DNA of 16,828 nt from Fluviibacter sp964604465 (GTDB lineage: Bacteria > Pseudomonadota > Gammaproteobacteria > Burkholderiales > Rhodocyclaceae), in contig CAZRYZ010000028.1 of the NCBI GenBank assembly GCA_964604465.1, positions 1 through 16,828 of the forward strand. Reading direction: 5' to 3'. The notes beneath the pieces were generated by a model, which saw only the letters and a program-made list of their open reading frames with translations, did no database searches and had not been told where the DNA came from. Numbering within the stretch: position 1 is the first letter of the stretch; every line of letters begins with the position of its first letter. Position numbers and translations under genes: made by a program. Below are positions 1 to 8,241 of the stretch, one piece after another.

Positions 1-3000
1 ACACCTTGAGCGAATCGCCCGCCAGAATACCGGCGACAGCAGCCTCGGCACCCCAAATCGTCGTGAACATCGTCACGCGTGCCATCAGACCCGAGGTGCG
101 GATCGATCGCGAGTCATTAATGGCATGACGCTTCTCTTCGACCGTATTGATGATTAGGGCAATTTCATTATTCTTGATGGCATCAACCACGTGCGGCCGA
201 CCTTCGGTAACCTTATTTACACGTTGCACCGGCACACCTGCGTCCTCAATAGCTTTCGCCGTTCCTCGCGTTGCGATCAGCTGATAGCCAGCCAGATGTA
301 ACTGGCGCGCCATTTCCACTGCCTTGGCCTTGTCGCTATCCTTGACCGACAGAAAGACCTTGCCCCCCTTGGGCAGAATCACGCTACTGGCCATCTGGGC
401 TTTAACAAAAGCTTCCGGGAAAGTCTTGCCCACACCCATCACTTCACCGGTGGACTTCATCTCCGGACCCAGAATCGTATCGACACCCGGAAACTTGGCA
501 AACGGGAAGACAGCTTCCTTCACGGAATAATAAGGGGGTACAACCTCTTTCGTGACACCCTGTTCCGCCAATGATTGACCCGCCATGCAACGGGCAGCAA
601 TCTTCGCGAGTTGCAGTCCGGTCGCCTTGGAAACAAATGGCACGGTGCGCGAGGCGCGGGGATTCACTTCCAGGACGTAGACATCGTCATCCTTGATGGC
701 GAACTGCACGTTCATCAGACCACAGACATTCAGCGCCTTCGCCATGGCCTTGGTCTGACGACGCAACTCTTCCTGGACTTCTTTGCCCAGCGAATACGGG
801 GGCAAAGAACATGCCGAGTCACCCGAGTGGACGCCCGCCTGTTCGATGTGTTCCATGACGCCGCCGATGATAACTTCCTTGCCATCCGACAACGCATCCA
901 CGTCGACTTCACAGGCATCGTTGAGGAAGCGGTCGAGCAGCACGGGCGAATCGTTCGACACTTTCACGGCTTCGCGCATGTAGCGCTCCAGATCCTTCTG
1001 CTCGTGCACGATTTCCATAGCGCGACCACCCAGCACATACGACGGACGAACCACCAAGGGGTAGCCAATCTCTTCGGCCATACGCAACGCTTCTTCTTCG
1101 GTGCGTGCCGTACGGTTCGGCGGCTGCTTCAAGCCCAGGTCATGCAATAGCTTCTGGAAGCGCTCACGGTCTTCAGCAGCATCAATCATGTCCGGCGAGG
1201 TGCCTATGATGGGAACCCCATTGGCTTCTAGGGCCAACGCCAGCTTCAGTGGTGTCTGCCCGCCATACTGCACGATCACACCCACTGGCTTTTCGATGGC
1301 GACAATTTCCAGTACGTCTTCCAGCGTCAGCGGCTCGAAATACAGACGATCGGACGTATCGTAATCTGTGGACACGGTTTCCGGATTGCAGTTGACCATG
1401 ATGGTCTCATAGCCATCTTCGCGCATCGCCATCGCGGCGTGCACACAACAGTAGTCGAACTCGATGCCCTGACCAATCCGGTTCGGGCCGCCGCCCAGAA
1501 CCATGATCTTCCTTTTATCGGTCGGTTGCGCCTCGCATTCGTCTTCATAGGTCGAATACATGTACGCTGTATTGGTGGCAAATTCAGCCGCACAGGTATC
1601 CACGCGCTTGTAGACCGGGCGAACGCCCAGAGCATGGCGGCGATCGCGCACGGCTTTTTCGGTGGTCTTAGTCAGATCCGCGAGGCGACGATCCGCAAAA
1701 CCTTTGCGCTTGAGGTACCGGATTTCATCTGCACTGAGGCTTTCAAAACTCCGATTTTCAATGGTCATTTCCAGATCAACGATTTCCTTGATCTGCGTTA
1801 GGAACCAGGGGTCAATCTTGGTCAGCTCGAACACGCGCTCGACCGACATGCCCACACCGAAGGCATCGGCCACGTACCACAGACGGTCCGGCGTCGCATT
1901 CGCGATCTGCTCATCAATCGTTTCCGGATCAACGGTCTTCAGATTGAAGCCATCAACACCGACCTCCAGGCCACGCAGGGCTTTCTGCAGGGACTCCTGG
2001 AAGGTCCGACCGATCGCCATCACCTCGCCCACCGACTTCATCTGGGTGGTCAGACGGTTATCGGCCATCGGGAATTTCTCAAACGCGAAACGTGGCACCT
2101 TGGTCACGACGTAATCGATGGAGGGCTCAAACGAGGCTGGCGTCTTGCCACCGGTAATTTCGTTAGCCAGTTCATCCAGTGTGTAACCCACTGCCAGCTT
2201 GGCGGCGATCTTGGCAATCGGGAAACCGGTCGCCTTGGAGGCGAGCGCCGAAGAACGCGACACGCGCGGATTCATTTCAATGACGACCATGCGGCCATCA
2301 TCCGGATTGATCGAAAACTGCACGTTCGACCCACCGGTATCAACCCCGATCTCGCGCAACACGGCGATCGAGGCGTTACGCATAATCTGGTATTCCTTGT
2401 CGGTCAGCGTCTGCGCCGGGGCCACCGTGATCGAGTCACCGGTATGCACGCCCATCGGGTCGAGGTTTTCGATCGAACAGATGATGATGCAGTTGTCCTT
2501 CCGGTCACGCACCACTTCCATTTCGTATTCTTTCCAACCCAGCAGCGACTCTTCGATCAGCAGCTCGTTGGTCGGCGAGGCTTCGAGGCCGCGCTTACAG
2601 ATCGCCTCGAACTCTTCCATGTTGTAGGCGATACCACCACCCGTACCACCCAGCGTGAACGAGGGGCGAATGATGGTCGGGAAGCCGATACCGGCTTGAA
2701 CCTGATAGGCTTCCTCCATCGAGTGGGCAATGGCCGAACGCGCCGAACCGAGGCCGATCTTATTCATGGCCTGCTTGAACTTCTCGCGGTCTTCCGCCTT
2801 GTCGATGGCTTCCTTCGAAGCGCCAATCAGCTCGACACCAAACTTTTCGAGCACGCCTTCACGATCCAGATCCAGCGCACAGTTCAGAGCGGTCTGGCCA
2901 CCCATTGTGGGCAGCAGCGCATCCGGACGCTCGGTTTCGATAATGCGGGCAACAACCTGCCAGGTAATCGGCTCGATGTAGGTTACATCAGCCATCTCCG

Positions 3001-3172
3001 GGTCGGTCATGATGGTCGCCGGATTCGAGTTCACCAGAATGACTCTGTAACCTTCTTCACGCAGCGCTTTGCACGCCTGGGCACCAGAGTAGTCAAATTC
3101 GCAGGCCTGACCGATGACGATCGGGCCGGCGCCGATGATGAGAATGCTTTTTAGGTCTGTACGCTTGGGCAT
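1..3172 (-). CDS. carB: Carbamoyl phosphate synthetase, large subunit (C-terminus cut by window edge)
   Basis: Synthetase subunit that makes carbamoyl phosphate from bicarbonate, ATP and the ammonia delivered by CarA, feeding pyrimidine and arginine synthesis in the cytoplasm. Reading the minus strand from the ATG at 3172 gives 1057 uninterrupted codons, against about 1073 residues in E. coli, so only the last few residues and the stop lie outside the window. It starts MPKRTDLKSILIIGAGPIVI. The family's two homologous halves are both visible: the first ATP-grasp unit (GGTGGG loop, EMNPRVSRSSALASKATG) and the second (GGGPNRIGQGIEFDY, then VLEVNPRASRTVPFVSKATG). A C-terminal MGS-like allosteric domain follows, ending in a stretch with RTSGLMAR. 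A weak GGA lies 5 bases before the ATG. It starts 14 bases after the carA stop, so it is certainly co-transcribed with carA. No frameshift was seen. Confidence 0.98.
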   Translation of the reverse strand, partial: MPKRTDLKSILIIGAGPIVIGQACEFDYSGAQACKALREEGYRVILVNSNPATIMTDPEMADVTYIEPITWQVVARIIETERPDALLPTMGGQTALNCALDLDREGVLEKFGVELIGASKEAIDKAEDREKFKQAMNKIGLGSARSAIAHSMEEAYQVQAGIGFPTIIRPSFTLGGTGGGIAYNMEEFEAICKRGLEASPTNELLIEESLLGWKEYEMEVVRDRKDNCIIICSIENLDPMGVHTGDSITVAPAQTLTDKEYQIMRNASIAVLREIGVDTGGSNVQFSINPDDGRMVVIEMNPRVSRSSALASKATGFPIAKIAAKLAVGYTLDELANEITGGKTPASFEPSIDYVVTKVPRFAFEKFPMADNRLTTQMKSVGEVMAIGRTFQESLQKALRGLEVGVDGFNLKTVDPETIDEQIANATPDRLWYVADAFGVGMSVERVFELTKIDPWFLTQIKEIVDLEMTIENRSFESLSADEIRYLKRKGFADRRLADLTKTTEKAVRDRRHALGVRPVYKRVDTCAAEFATNTAYMYSTYEDECEAQPTDKRKIMVLGGGPNRIGQGIEFDYCCVHAAMAMREDGYETIMVNCNPETVSTDYDTSDRLYFEPLTLEDVLEIVAIEKPVGVIVQYGGQTPLKLALALEANGVPIIGTSPDMIDAAEDRERFQKLLHDLGLKQPPNRTARTEEEALRMAEEIGYPLVVRPSYVLGGRAMEIVHEQKDLERYMREAVKVSNDSPVLLDRFLNDACEVDVDALSDGKEVIIGGVMEHIEQAGVHSGDSACSLPPYSLGKEVQEELRRQTKAMAKALNVCGLMNVQFAIKDDDVYVLEVNPRASRTVPFVSKATGLQLAKIAARCMAGQSLAEQGVTKEVVPPYYSVKEAVFPFAKFPGVDTILGPEMKSTGEVMGVGKTFPEAFVKAQMASSVILPKGGKVFLSVKDSDKAKAVEMARQLHLAGYQLIATRGTAKAIEDAGVPVQRVNKVTEGRPHVVDAIKNNEIALIINTVEEKRHAINDSRSIRTSGLMARVTMFTTIWGAEAAVAGILAGDSLKV

Positions 3173-3186
3173 GGTTCCGCTTCTTA

Positions 3187-4392
3187 TTATTTTGCAGCGT
3201 GCTGCGACATCAGATCAATGAAACGATCAAAGAGGTAGCTCACGTCGTGCGGGCCGGGGCTCGCTTCCGGGTGGCCCTGGAATGAAAAGGCCGGGGCATC
3301 CGTCAGGGCAATGCCCTGCAGCGTGCCGTCGAACAATGAGACATGCGTCACCCGCACATTGGCTGGCAGCGTTGCAGCATCCGCGGCAAAGCCATGGTTC
3401 TGACTGGTGATGAGCACCTGACCGGTATCCACATCCTTGACCGGATGGTTGGCCCCATGGTGCCCAAACTTCATTTTCACGGTCTTGGCACCGGCAGCCA
3501 GAGCCAGCAACTGGTGGCCCAGGCAAATGCCATACACCGGTTTCTTCACGGCAAGAAACTCGCGAATCGCGCTAATCGCATAGTCGCAGGGTTCCGGATC
3601 ACCGGGGCCGTTGGACAGGAACACCCCGTCCGGATTCATCGCCAGAACCTCGGCAGCCGGAGTTTTAGCCGGCACCACGGTGACATCGCAACCGCGCTCG
3701 GCCAACATGCGCAGGATATTGCGCTTGACACCGAAATCGTAGGCCACCACCTTGAAACGCGGCGTTGGCCCCGTCACATAGCCTTTGAGTGTCCACTCAC
3801 CCTGATTCCAAGTGTAGGGCTTATCAACGGTAACTACTTTCGCCAGATCCATGCCGGCCAGACCCGGAAAAGCTCTGGCTTCAGCCAATGCCGCAGCCTC
3901 GTCGATCGTTTCACCGGCAGCAGCGGCGATAATGCAGCCAGCCTGTGCACCCTTCTCGCGCAGGATACGGGTCAGCTTGCGGGTATCAATTCCGGCGATG
4001 GCGACGATGCCATGCCTGACCAAATAGGAAGACAGGTCACTCTGGGCACGCCAGTTGGAAGCCACAAGCGGGAGATCACGAATCACCAGGCCGGCGGCGT
4101 AATTGGCATCGGATTCGAAATCTTCGTCATTGCAACCGACATTACCGATGTGCGGATAGGTCAGCGTGACGATCTGTCGGCAGTACGACGGGTCCGTCAG
4201 AATTTCCTGATAACCGGTCAATGCCGTATTGAACACGACTTCACCCGAGGTCTTGCCGGCCGCACCGATGGATTCTCCGCGAAACACTGTGCCATCTGCC
4301 AGAACCAGCAAGGCTCCCGGCCGGGTGGAACAAAGCGGTACGCTGCCTTTGGCAGCAGATGAAACAGTTGAGGCAGACTCGGCGTAGGACAC
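3187..4392 (-). CDS. carA: Carbamoyl phosphate synthetase, small (glutamine amidotransferase) subunit
   Basis: Hydrolyses glutamine and channels ammonia to CarB. The N-terminal CPSase small-chain domain (ALLVLADGT, FNTALTGYQEILTDPSY) is followed by a class I glutamine amidotransferase domain. With the start used here, the nucleophile is Cys290 in GICLGHQ, with His374 and Glu376 in FQGHPE. The start is uncertain. The frame stays open upstream to an ATG at 4431 and a GTG at 4437, which would give 414 or 416 residues. Here I chose the GTG at 4392 because a GGAG Shine-Dalgarno (4398-4401) sits 5 bases before it, while the GTG at 4437 directly follows a hairpin. This gives 401 residues, still about 20 longer than E. 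coli CarA (382); the extra residues are a Ser/Ala-rich N-terminus with no family counterpart that I know. First gene of the carAB operon. Confidence 0.93.
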   Translation of the reverse strand: MSYAESASTVSSAAKGSVPLCSTRPGALLVLADGTVFRGESIGAAGKTSGEVVFNTALTGYQEILTDPSYCRQIVTLTYPHIGNVGCNDEDFESDANYAAGLVIRDLPLVASNWRAQSDLSSYLVRHGIVAIAGIDTRKLTRILREKGAQAGCIIAAAAGETIDEAAALAEARAFPGLAGMDLAKVVTVDKPYTWNQGEWTLKGYVTGPTPRFKVVAYDFGVKRNILRMLAERGCDVTVVPAKTPAAEVLAMNPDGVFLSNGPGDPEPCDYAISAIREFLAVKKPVYGICLGHQLLALAAGAKTVKMKFGHHGANHPVKDVDTGQVLITSQNHGFAADAATLPANVRVTHVSLFDGTLQGIALTDAPAFSFQGHPEASPGPHDVSYLFDRFIDLMSQHAAK

Positions 4393-4437
4393 AGCAGCTC
4401 CGGATGGCAGATATGCAAAGCGGGAGCCCATGAACAC

Positions 4438-4490
4438 CGCCCGAGGGCGATCTGTCTGGTACTCCCGCTCGAGTCCCGCAAATGCAGGAC
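4438..4490 (-). other. carA 5' leader with two short hairpins
   Basis: The predicted carA leader RNA can form GUCCUGC-AUUU-GCGGGAC (4473-4490; 7 pairs including one G-U) within about 8 bases of the likely 5' end. A second hairpin, CGCC-CUCG-GGCG, lies at 4438-4449. The second one abuts the upstream GTG candidate at 4437. No U-run follows either hairpin, so they are not intrinsic terminators. They may stabilise the leader or bear on start-codon choice. Confidence 0.35.
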
Positions 4491-4503
4491 ATTAAGCGAC
4501 CAA

Positions 4504-4536
4504 ATTATAGCGAAAAATGCTGCGATGCGCTAGCGC
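4504..4536 (-). promoter_or_regulatory. Candidate carAB promoter with palindrome at the -35 position
   Basis: On the minus strand a perfect TATAAT (4504-4509) lies about 110 bases before the carA start. With a 17-base spacer the -35 hexamer would be TAGCGC, which does not resemble TTGACA and lies inside the perfect 10-base palindrome GCGCTAGCGC (4527-4536). The palindrome could be an operator or activator site; that is inference. No other good promoter was seen in the dapB-carA gap. Confidence 0.5.
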
Positions 4537-4559
4537 CTCGAACGGTCTGCGACCCCGGG

Positions 4560-5372
4560 TCAGCCACGCAACCCGAGCACATCCTGCATATCAAACAAAC
4601 CCTTAGCGTGGTCACGCATGAATTTTGCGGCACGTACGCTGCCCAATGCATACGGCATACGGCTGCTGGCCTTATGCCCGATTTCGACCCGCTCGCCGGT
4701 ACCACAGAACATGACCACGTGATCACCCACGATGTCACCGCCCCGCACAGTGGCAAAGCCAATCGTGCTTTCCTGGCGTTCTCCGGTGACGCCTTCGCGT
4801 CCGTAAACAGCCACTTCTTTCAGGTTGCGACCCAGCGCATCGGCGACCACTTCTCCCATACGCAAAGCAGTACCCGAAGGGGCATCCACCTTGTGACGGT
4901 GATGCGCTTCAACGATTTCCACATCGTATCCACTGTTCAGGATACTGGCGGCAATTTCCAGCAGCTTGAAGGTCACATTGACACCGACACTCATGTTGGG
5001 TGCAAAAACCACCGGCACCGATTGGGCCGCCTCGGCAATGACCGCCTTACCCGATTCCTCGAAGCCCGTGGTACCAATGACCATACCGACTCCTGCCGCC
5101 TTGCAGGCTTGCAGGTGCACCAGCGTTGCTTCAGGCCGGGTGAAGTCGATCATACAATCCGCGCCCTTGAGGCCCGCCGCCACATCCGTACTGATGCGCA
5201 CCCCGGTCGCACGGCCAACGAACTCACCCGGATCACGGCCCACAAAGTCACTCCCTTCGCGCTCGAAAGCGGCGTGCAGAGTGGTTGCCGGATCCTGCAG
5301 CACTGCTTCGATGAGCATGCGCCCCATACGCCCCGAAGCGCCTGCTATCGCAATTCTGACCGGTCCCGACAT
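4560..5372 (-). CDS. dapB: 4-hydroxy-tetrahydrodipicolinate reductase
   Basis: Reduces hydroxy-tetrahydrodipicolinate to tetrahydrodipicolinate with NAD(P)H in the diaminopimelate/lysine pathway, and so supplies peptidoglycan. The product is 270 residues (E. coli DapB 273). The N-terminal Rossmann fold carries GASGRMG (11-17) and the GTTGF motif lies at 100-104. The substrate-binding and catalytic segment HHRHK is at 157-161, followed by SGTAL at 166-170. The ATG at 5372 is preceded by AAAGGAA at a spacing of 8. The frame stays open upstream to 5681, but that part overlaps bamE in another frame and is not DapB-like. It starts 10 bases after the bamE stop, with its Shine-Dalgarno overlapping the end of bamE, so the two are co-transcribed and probably translationally linked. 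The carA leader and promoter region follows it on the same strand. Confidence 0.97.
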   Translation of the reverse strand: MSGPVRIAIAGASGRMGRMLIEAVLQDPATTLHAAFEREGSDFVGRDPGEFVGRATGVRISTDVAAGLKGADCMIDFTRPEATLVHLQACKAAGVGMVIGTTGFEESGKAVIAEAAQSVPVVFAPNMSVGVNVTFKLLEIAASILNSGYDVEIVEAHHRHKVDAPSGTALRMGEVVADALGRNLKEVAVYGREGVTGERQESTIGFATVRGGDIVGDHVVMFCGTGERVEIGHKASSRMPYALGSVRAAKFMRDHAKGLFDMQDVLGLRG

Positions 5373-5382
5373 CTGTGTTCCT

Positions 5383-5967
5383 TTATTTGAAGAGGTGAAT
5401 GAATCGCCACCACCATGAGTCACTCTCGGGTTCGGACCCCTCGGCCGGACCTTCTGAGTCATCAGGCAACGACCCCAGATCAATGATCTGCGGCTGATTC
5501 GACTGAGCGACGTTCGCAACGCCCGCCGCTGCAGCGGCATCCGCATCCAGATTACCGGTGAATTGAACGTCTGCGGGCTGGCCGGCCGAGACGTCGCCAC
5601 CCACACGTTCCAACAGGCCGGATGCGTTGAAATACATGTAAATATTGCGCATCGTGATCTGACCTGTCTGGCCGTCTTCAAAGCGGTAGACGTAATCCCA
5701 GCGATCCGCGTGGAAAGGATCCTGTAGCAGGGGGGTGCCCAACACGTAGCGCACCTGGTCGCGGGTCATTCCTGGCCGTAGCTGAGCAATCTGCTTCTGC
5801 TCAATCAGATTTCCTTGCTGCACATTGATACGGTATTCAAGAAAATAGCGCTCGACGGCACAGCCGCTCAACCACAGCACCATGAGCGTGGCCAACCCCC
5901 AGCTCACAAGCCGGCGGGCAACGGAATCGCGGCAAGGCGACGCGGCACAACGGCAGAAAAGAGGCAT
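5383..5967 (-). CDS. bamE: BamE/SmpA/OmlA-type outer-membrane assembly lipoprotein with long C-terminal tail
   Basis: Lipoprotein subunit of the BAM complex, which inserts beta-barrel proteins into the outer membrane. From the ATG at 5967 the product is 194 residues. An Arg-containing N-terminus leads into a hydrophobic segment and the lipobox LSGC, with Cys36 as the lipidation site. The SmpA/OmlA domain follows: QGNLIEQKQIAQLRPGMTRD, then VRYVLGTPLL and WDYVYRF. E. coli BamE is about 113 residues; here about 70 extra residues follow the domain, Ala/Asp/Glu/Pro-rich and ending in SWWWRFIHLFK. A TTG at 5988 could extend the N-terminus by 7 residues. I prefer the ATG because a -10-like TATGAT at 5997-6002 on this strand would leave no leader for the TTG, though neither start has a clear Shine-Dalgarno. 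It is divergent from fur and the first gene of bamE-dapB. Confidence 0.93.
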   Translation of the reverse strand: MPLFCRCAASPCRDSVARRLVSWGLATLMVLWLSGCAVERYFLEYRINVQQGNLIEQKQIAQLRPGMTRDQVRYVLGTPLLQDPFHADRWDYVYRFEDGQTGQITMRNIYMYFNASGLLERVGGDVSAGQPADVQFTGNLDADAAAAAGVANVAQSNQPQIIDLGSLPDDSEGPAEGSEPESDSWWWRFIHLFK

Positions 5968-5996
5968 GGGCGGAACAGGTCGGTGCAAAAGCCGTT

Positions 5997-6002
5997 ATCA
6001 TA
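5997..6002 (-). promoter_or_regulatory. Possible -10 of the bamE promoter in the bamE-fur divergent region
   Basis: TATGAT on the minus strand, about 30 bases before the bamE ATG. The -35 at the usual distance is poor (GTTCCT). The 64-base gap between the two start codons must hold both promoters. The plus-strand text GTTATCATATCC bears only a partial resemblance to a Fur box. Confidence 0.3.
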
Positions 6003-6031
6003 TCCGAAGTCATTCCCCCAGGAACTGTTTT

Positions 6032-6484
6032 ATGCCCACCCCGAAAGACCTGCAGCAATCCGGCCTCAAGGTAACGATGCCCCGGATGAAGATTCTCGAG
6101 GTTTTCGAAAAACACCGGGATGCTCACCTGACCGCCGATGATGTCTATCGCCACCTGATGACGGAGGGCCTAGATATCGGCCTAGCCACGGTATATCGGG
6201 CACTAACGCAGTTCGAACAGGCCGGGCTTCTGCAGAAACAGAACTTCGAGTCGGGCAAAGCCGTTTTCGAACTTAATCGTGGGGATCATCACGACCATCT
6301 GGTTTGCCTCCAGTGTGACCGCGTTGTCGAATTCTGCGACCCGGAGATCGAGAATAAACAGGCTGAAATTGCCCAAAAACTGGGCTTCCGGATCCAGGCC
6401 CACGATCTCTGCCTCTATGCCGACTGTGTCGACCAGAGCTGCCCCCACCGCCCGGCCCCCAAATCGCCAGGCGTCCGATTCTAG
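6032..6484 (+). CDS. fur: Ferric uptake regulator Fur
   Basis: Metal-dependent repressor of iron uptake genes. The product is 150 residues, the usual family length. The N-terminal winged helix includes TPRMKILEVFEKH-like text (MPRMKILEVF) and the recognition segment GLATVYRAL. The dimerisation/metal domain carries HHDH (86-89), CLQC (92-95) and a C-terminal pair, Cys132 and Cys137, consistent with Fur rather than Zur or PerR, although the sub-family cannot be proved from sequence alone. The ATG at 6032 has AGGAA 7 bases before it. An in-frame extension to 5882 overlaps the divergent bamE start and is not Fur-like. It is convergent with recN (83-base gap). fur next to a bamE/omlA gene is a common proteobacterial arrangement. 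Confidence 0.97.
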   Translation: MPTPKDLQQSGLKVTMPRMKILEVFEKHRDAHLTADDVYRHLMTEGLDIGLATVYRALTQFEQAGLLQKQNFESGKAVFELNRGDHHDHLVCLQCDRVVEFCDPEIENKQAEIAQKLGFRIQAHDLCLYADCVDQSCPHRPAPKSPGVRF

Positions 6485-6567
6485 CGATTCAGGTGATAGG
6501 CCTTATCCAAGAGTCCAAGTCTCAAAGACCCCAAGTCGTCCGCACTCCGAGCTTCTGCGTAGGCGGG

Positions 6568-8238
6568 CTAACCCGCTCTCTGCAACATTTCAGCCGCGTG
6601 GGCACGGGTACGCGCTGTAATCTCGACCCCCCCGAGCATGCGGGCAATCTCTTCAACCCGATCCGCATCATCGAGTACGTCGACCCGGCTTCTGAATGCG
6701 TCACCGGAACGCTCTTTACTGACCTGCCATTGCCAGTCCGCACAAGCGGCTACTTGCGGCAAGTGCGTCACACATAGGACCTGCCGACGCTCACCCAACC
6801 TGGCAAGCAAACGGCCCACCACTTCGGCCACACTGCCGCCGATGCCCACATCGACCTCATCAAAAATCAGCGTAGGTACCGCACTTTCCGCGCTGGTCAC
6901 CACCTGGATCGCCAAGCTGATCCGCGACAATTCACCACCCGACACAACTTTGGCTAGCGGACGCCAGTCGCTCCCCGCCAGGCCGCTCACCTGAAATTCC
7001 ACGCGTTCATCGCCATGGACACTCCCCCCCTCCAGGGGCGCTAACGTGACGCGGCACCGGCCACCGCCCAGTGCCAGATCCTGCATGGCCACACTCACCT
7101 GTTTACCTAGCGCTTCAGCTGCCGTCTGACGGCCCTTGGTCAGCCGTTTGGCGGCCTCCGCATAAGCCGTAGCCGCCGCCTGCACCTTTGCCTCGAGGGC
7201 AGCAATATCTATGGCCTCGTTGAGCTGTTCCGCCTCCTCATTCAGGCGTCGATAAAGCGCCGGGAGAGATCCCGGGTCGGTCTGGTGCTTGCGCGCCAGC
7301 TCGAGCAAGGCACTCATTCTTCGTTCAATCTCGGCGAGCCGGGTCGGATCCACCTCAAGCCGGTCGATATGACGACGCAGCAGCGTGAGCGCCTCCGAAA
7401 GCTCGCTTTGCGCCGACTGCAACAGCGCCAGAGGCTCACCCAGCGCCGAATCCATATCTGCGCCCTCCTGCAAACGGTGTGCCAGACGGCCTAGAAGTGA
7501 CATAAGAGGCTCATCACCCTCACCCAGCGTATCAATGGATCCCTGCACGATTTCGATCAGGCCAGTGGCATTGGCCAAACGGCTCTGCTCTTCGCCCAAG
7601 GCCTGCCAGCCCCAATCGGGCTCATCACTGGCCAATTCGGATAAGGCCTTGATTTGCCAGGTCAGTGTCTCGCGACGCACCGCCAGATCGCCGGAGCGTT
7701 GACTCGCATCCTCAAGCAGCTGGCGAGCCGCCACCCAGCCTCGCCAGGCTGTAACGGTCGCCGCTGATTCTTTCTCCAACCGGCCAAAATCATCAAGCAG
7801 CGCACGCTGGGCATCGCTACGCAAGAGTGACTGATGCGCATGCTGCCCATGGATATCGAGCAACCATTCACCCACTGCCCGCACATGCTGAAGGGTCACG
7901 GGCACCCCATTAATAAAGGCACGCGAACGACCGGTCGCCTCGTAGACGCGACGAATCAACACCCCTTCGCCTACTTCAAGAGGAATTTCCTGATCCGCAA
8001 ACAATCCCTGGAATTCAGCATGATCGACGGCATCAAATTCTGCCGTCACATCAGCCCGTGCGGCGCCGGCACGAACCAGACTGGCATCAGCCCGTTCGCC
8101 CAGCACAAACGCCAATGCATCGATGAGCAAGGACTTTCCCGCACCGGTTTCGCCAGTCAGCGCACCAAACCCAGACTGGAAATCCAGCTCCAGCGATTCA
8201 ACGAGCACAAAGTCACGAATCTGCAGGCGCGACAGCAT
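6568..8238 (-). CDS. recN: DNA repair ATPase RecN
   Basis: SMC-like ATPase that acts early in recombinational repair of double-strand breaks. The product is 556 residues (E. coli 553). The Walker A motif GETGAGKS is at residues 29-36. A long helical, coiled-coil-prone centre rich in Glu, Gln, Ala and Leu follows. The C-terminal ATPase half has the ABC signature VSGGELSRISLAIQV and Walker B TLIFDEVDVGIGG, then the switch segment VTHLPQVAA. The ATG lies 3 bases after the nadK stop, so translation is probably coupled to nadK. The stop codon sits inside the inverted repeat GCGGG-CTAA-CCCGC (6563-6576), which lacks a U-run. No separate SOS (LexA) box was evident before nadK or recN. Confidence 0.97.
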   Translation of the reverse strand: MLSRLQIRDFVLVESLELDFQSGFGALTGETGAGKSLLIDALAFVLGERADASLVRAGAARADVTAEFDAVDHAEFQGLFADQEIPLEVGEGVLIRRVYEATGRSRAFINGVPVTLQHVRAVGEWLLDIHGQHAHQSLLRSDAQRALLDDFGRLEKESAATVTAWRGWVAARQLLEDASQRSGDLAVRRETLTWQIKALSELASDEPDWGWQALGEEQSRLANATGLIEIVQGSIDTLGEGDEPLMSLLGRLAHRLQEGADMDSALGEPLALLQSAQSELSEALTLLRRHIDRLEVDPTRLAEIERRMSALLELARKHQTDPGSLPALYRRLNEEAEQLNEAIDIAALEAKVQAAATAYAEAAKRLTKGRQTAAEALGKQVSVAMQDLALGGGRCRVTLAPLEGGSVHGDERVEFQVSGLAGSDWRPLAKVVSGGELSRISLAIQVVTSAESAVPTLIFDEVDVGIGGSVAEVVGRLLARLGERRQVLCVTHLPQVAACADWQWQVSKERSGDAFRSRVDVLDDADRVEEIARMLGGVEITARTRAHAAEMLQRAG

Positions 8239-8241
8239 CCA

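Noticed and set aside
1..3172. Long plus-strand frames opposite carB
   Set aside because: They are antisense shadows of an intact, fully conserved carB; the translations are of low-complexity mirror type with no known domain.
5373..5681. Upstream in-frame extension of dapB
   Set aside because: It overlaps the clearly coding bamE in another frame and is not DapB-like.
6563..6576. Hairpin at the recN stop as a bidirectional terminator for fur and recN
   Set aside because: Only five base pairs and no T run on either strand; not enough for a call.
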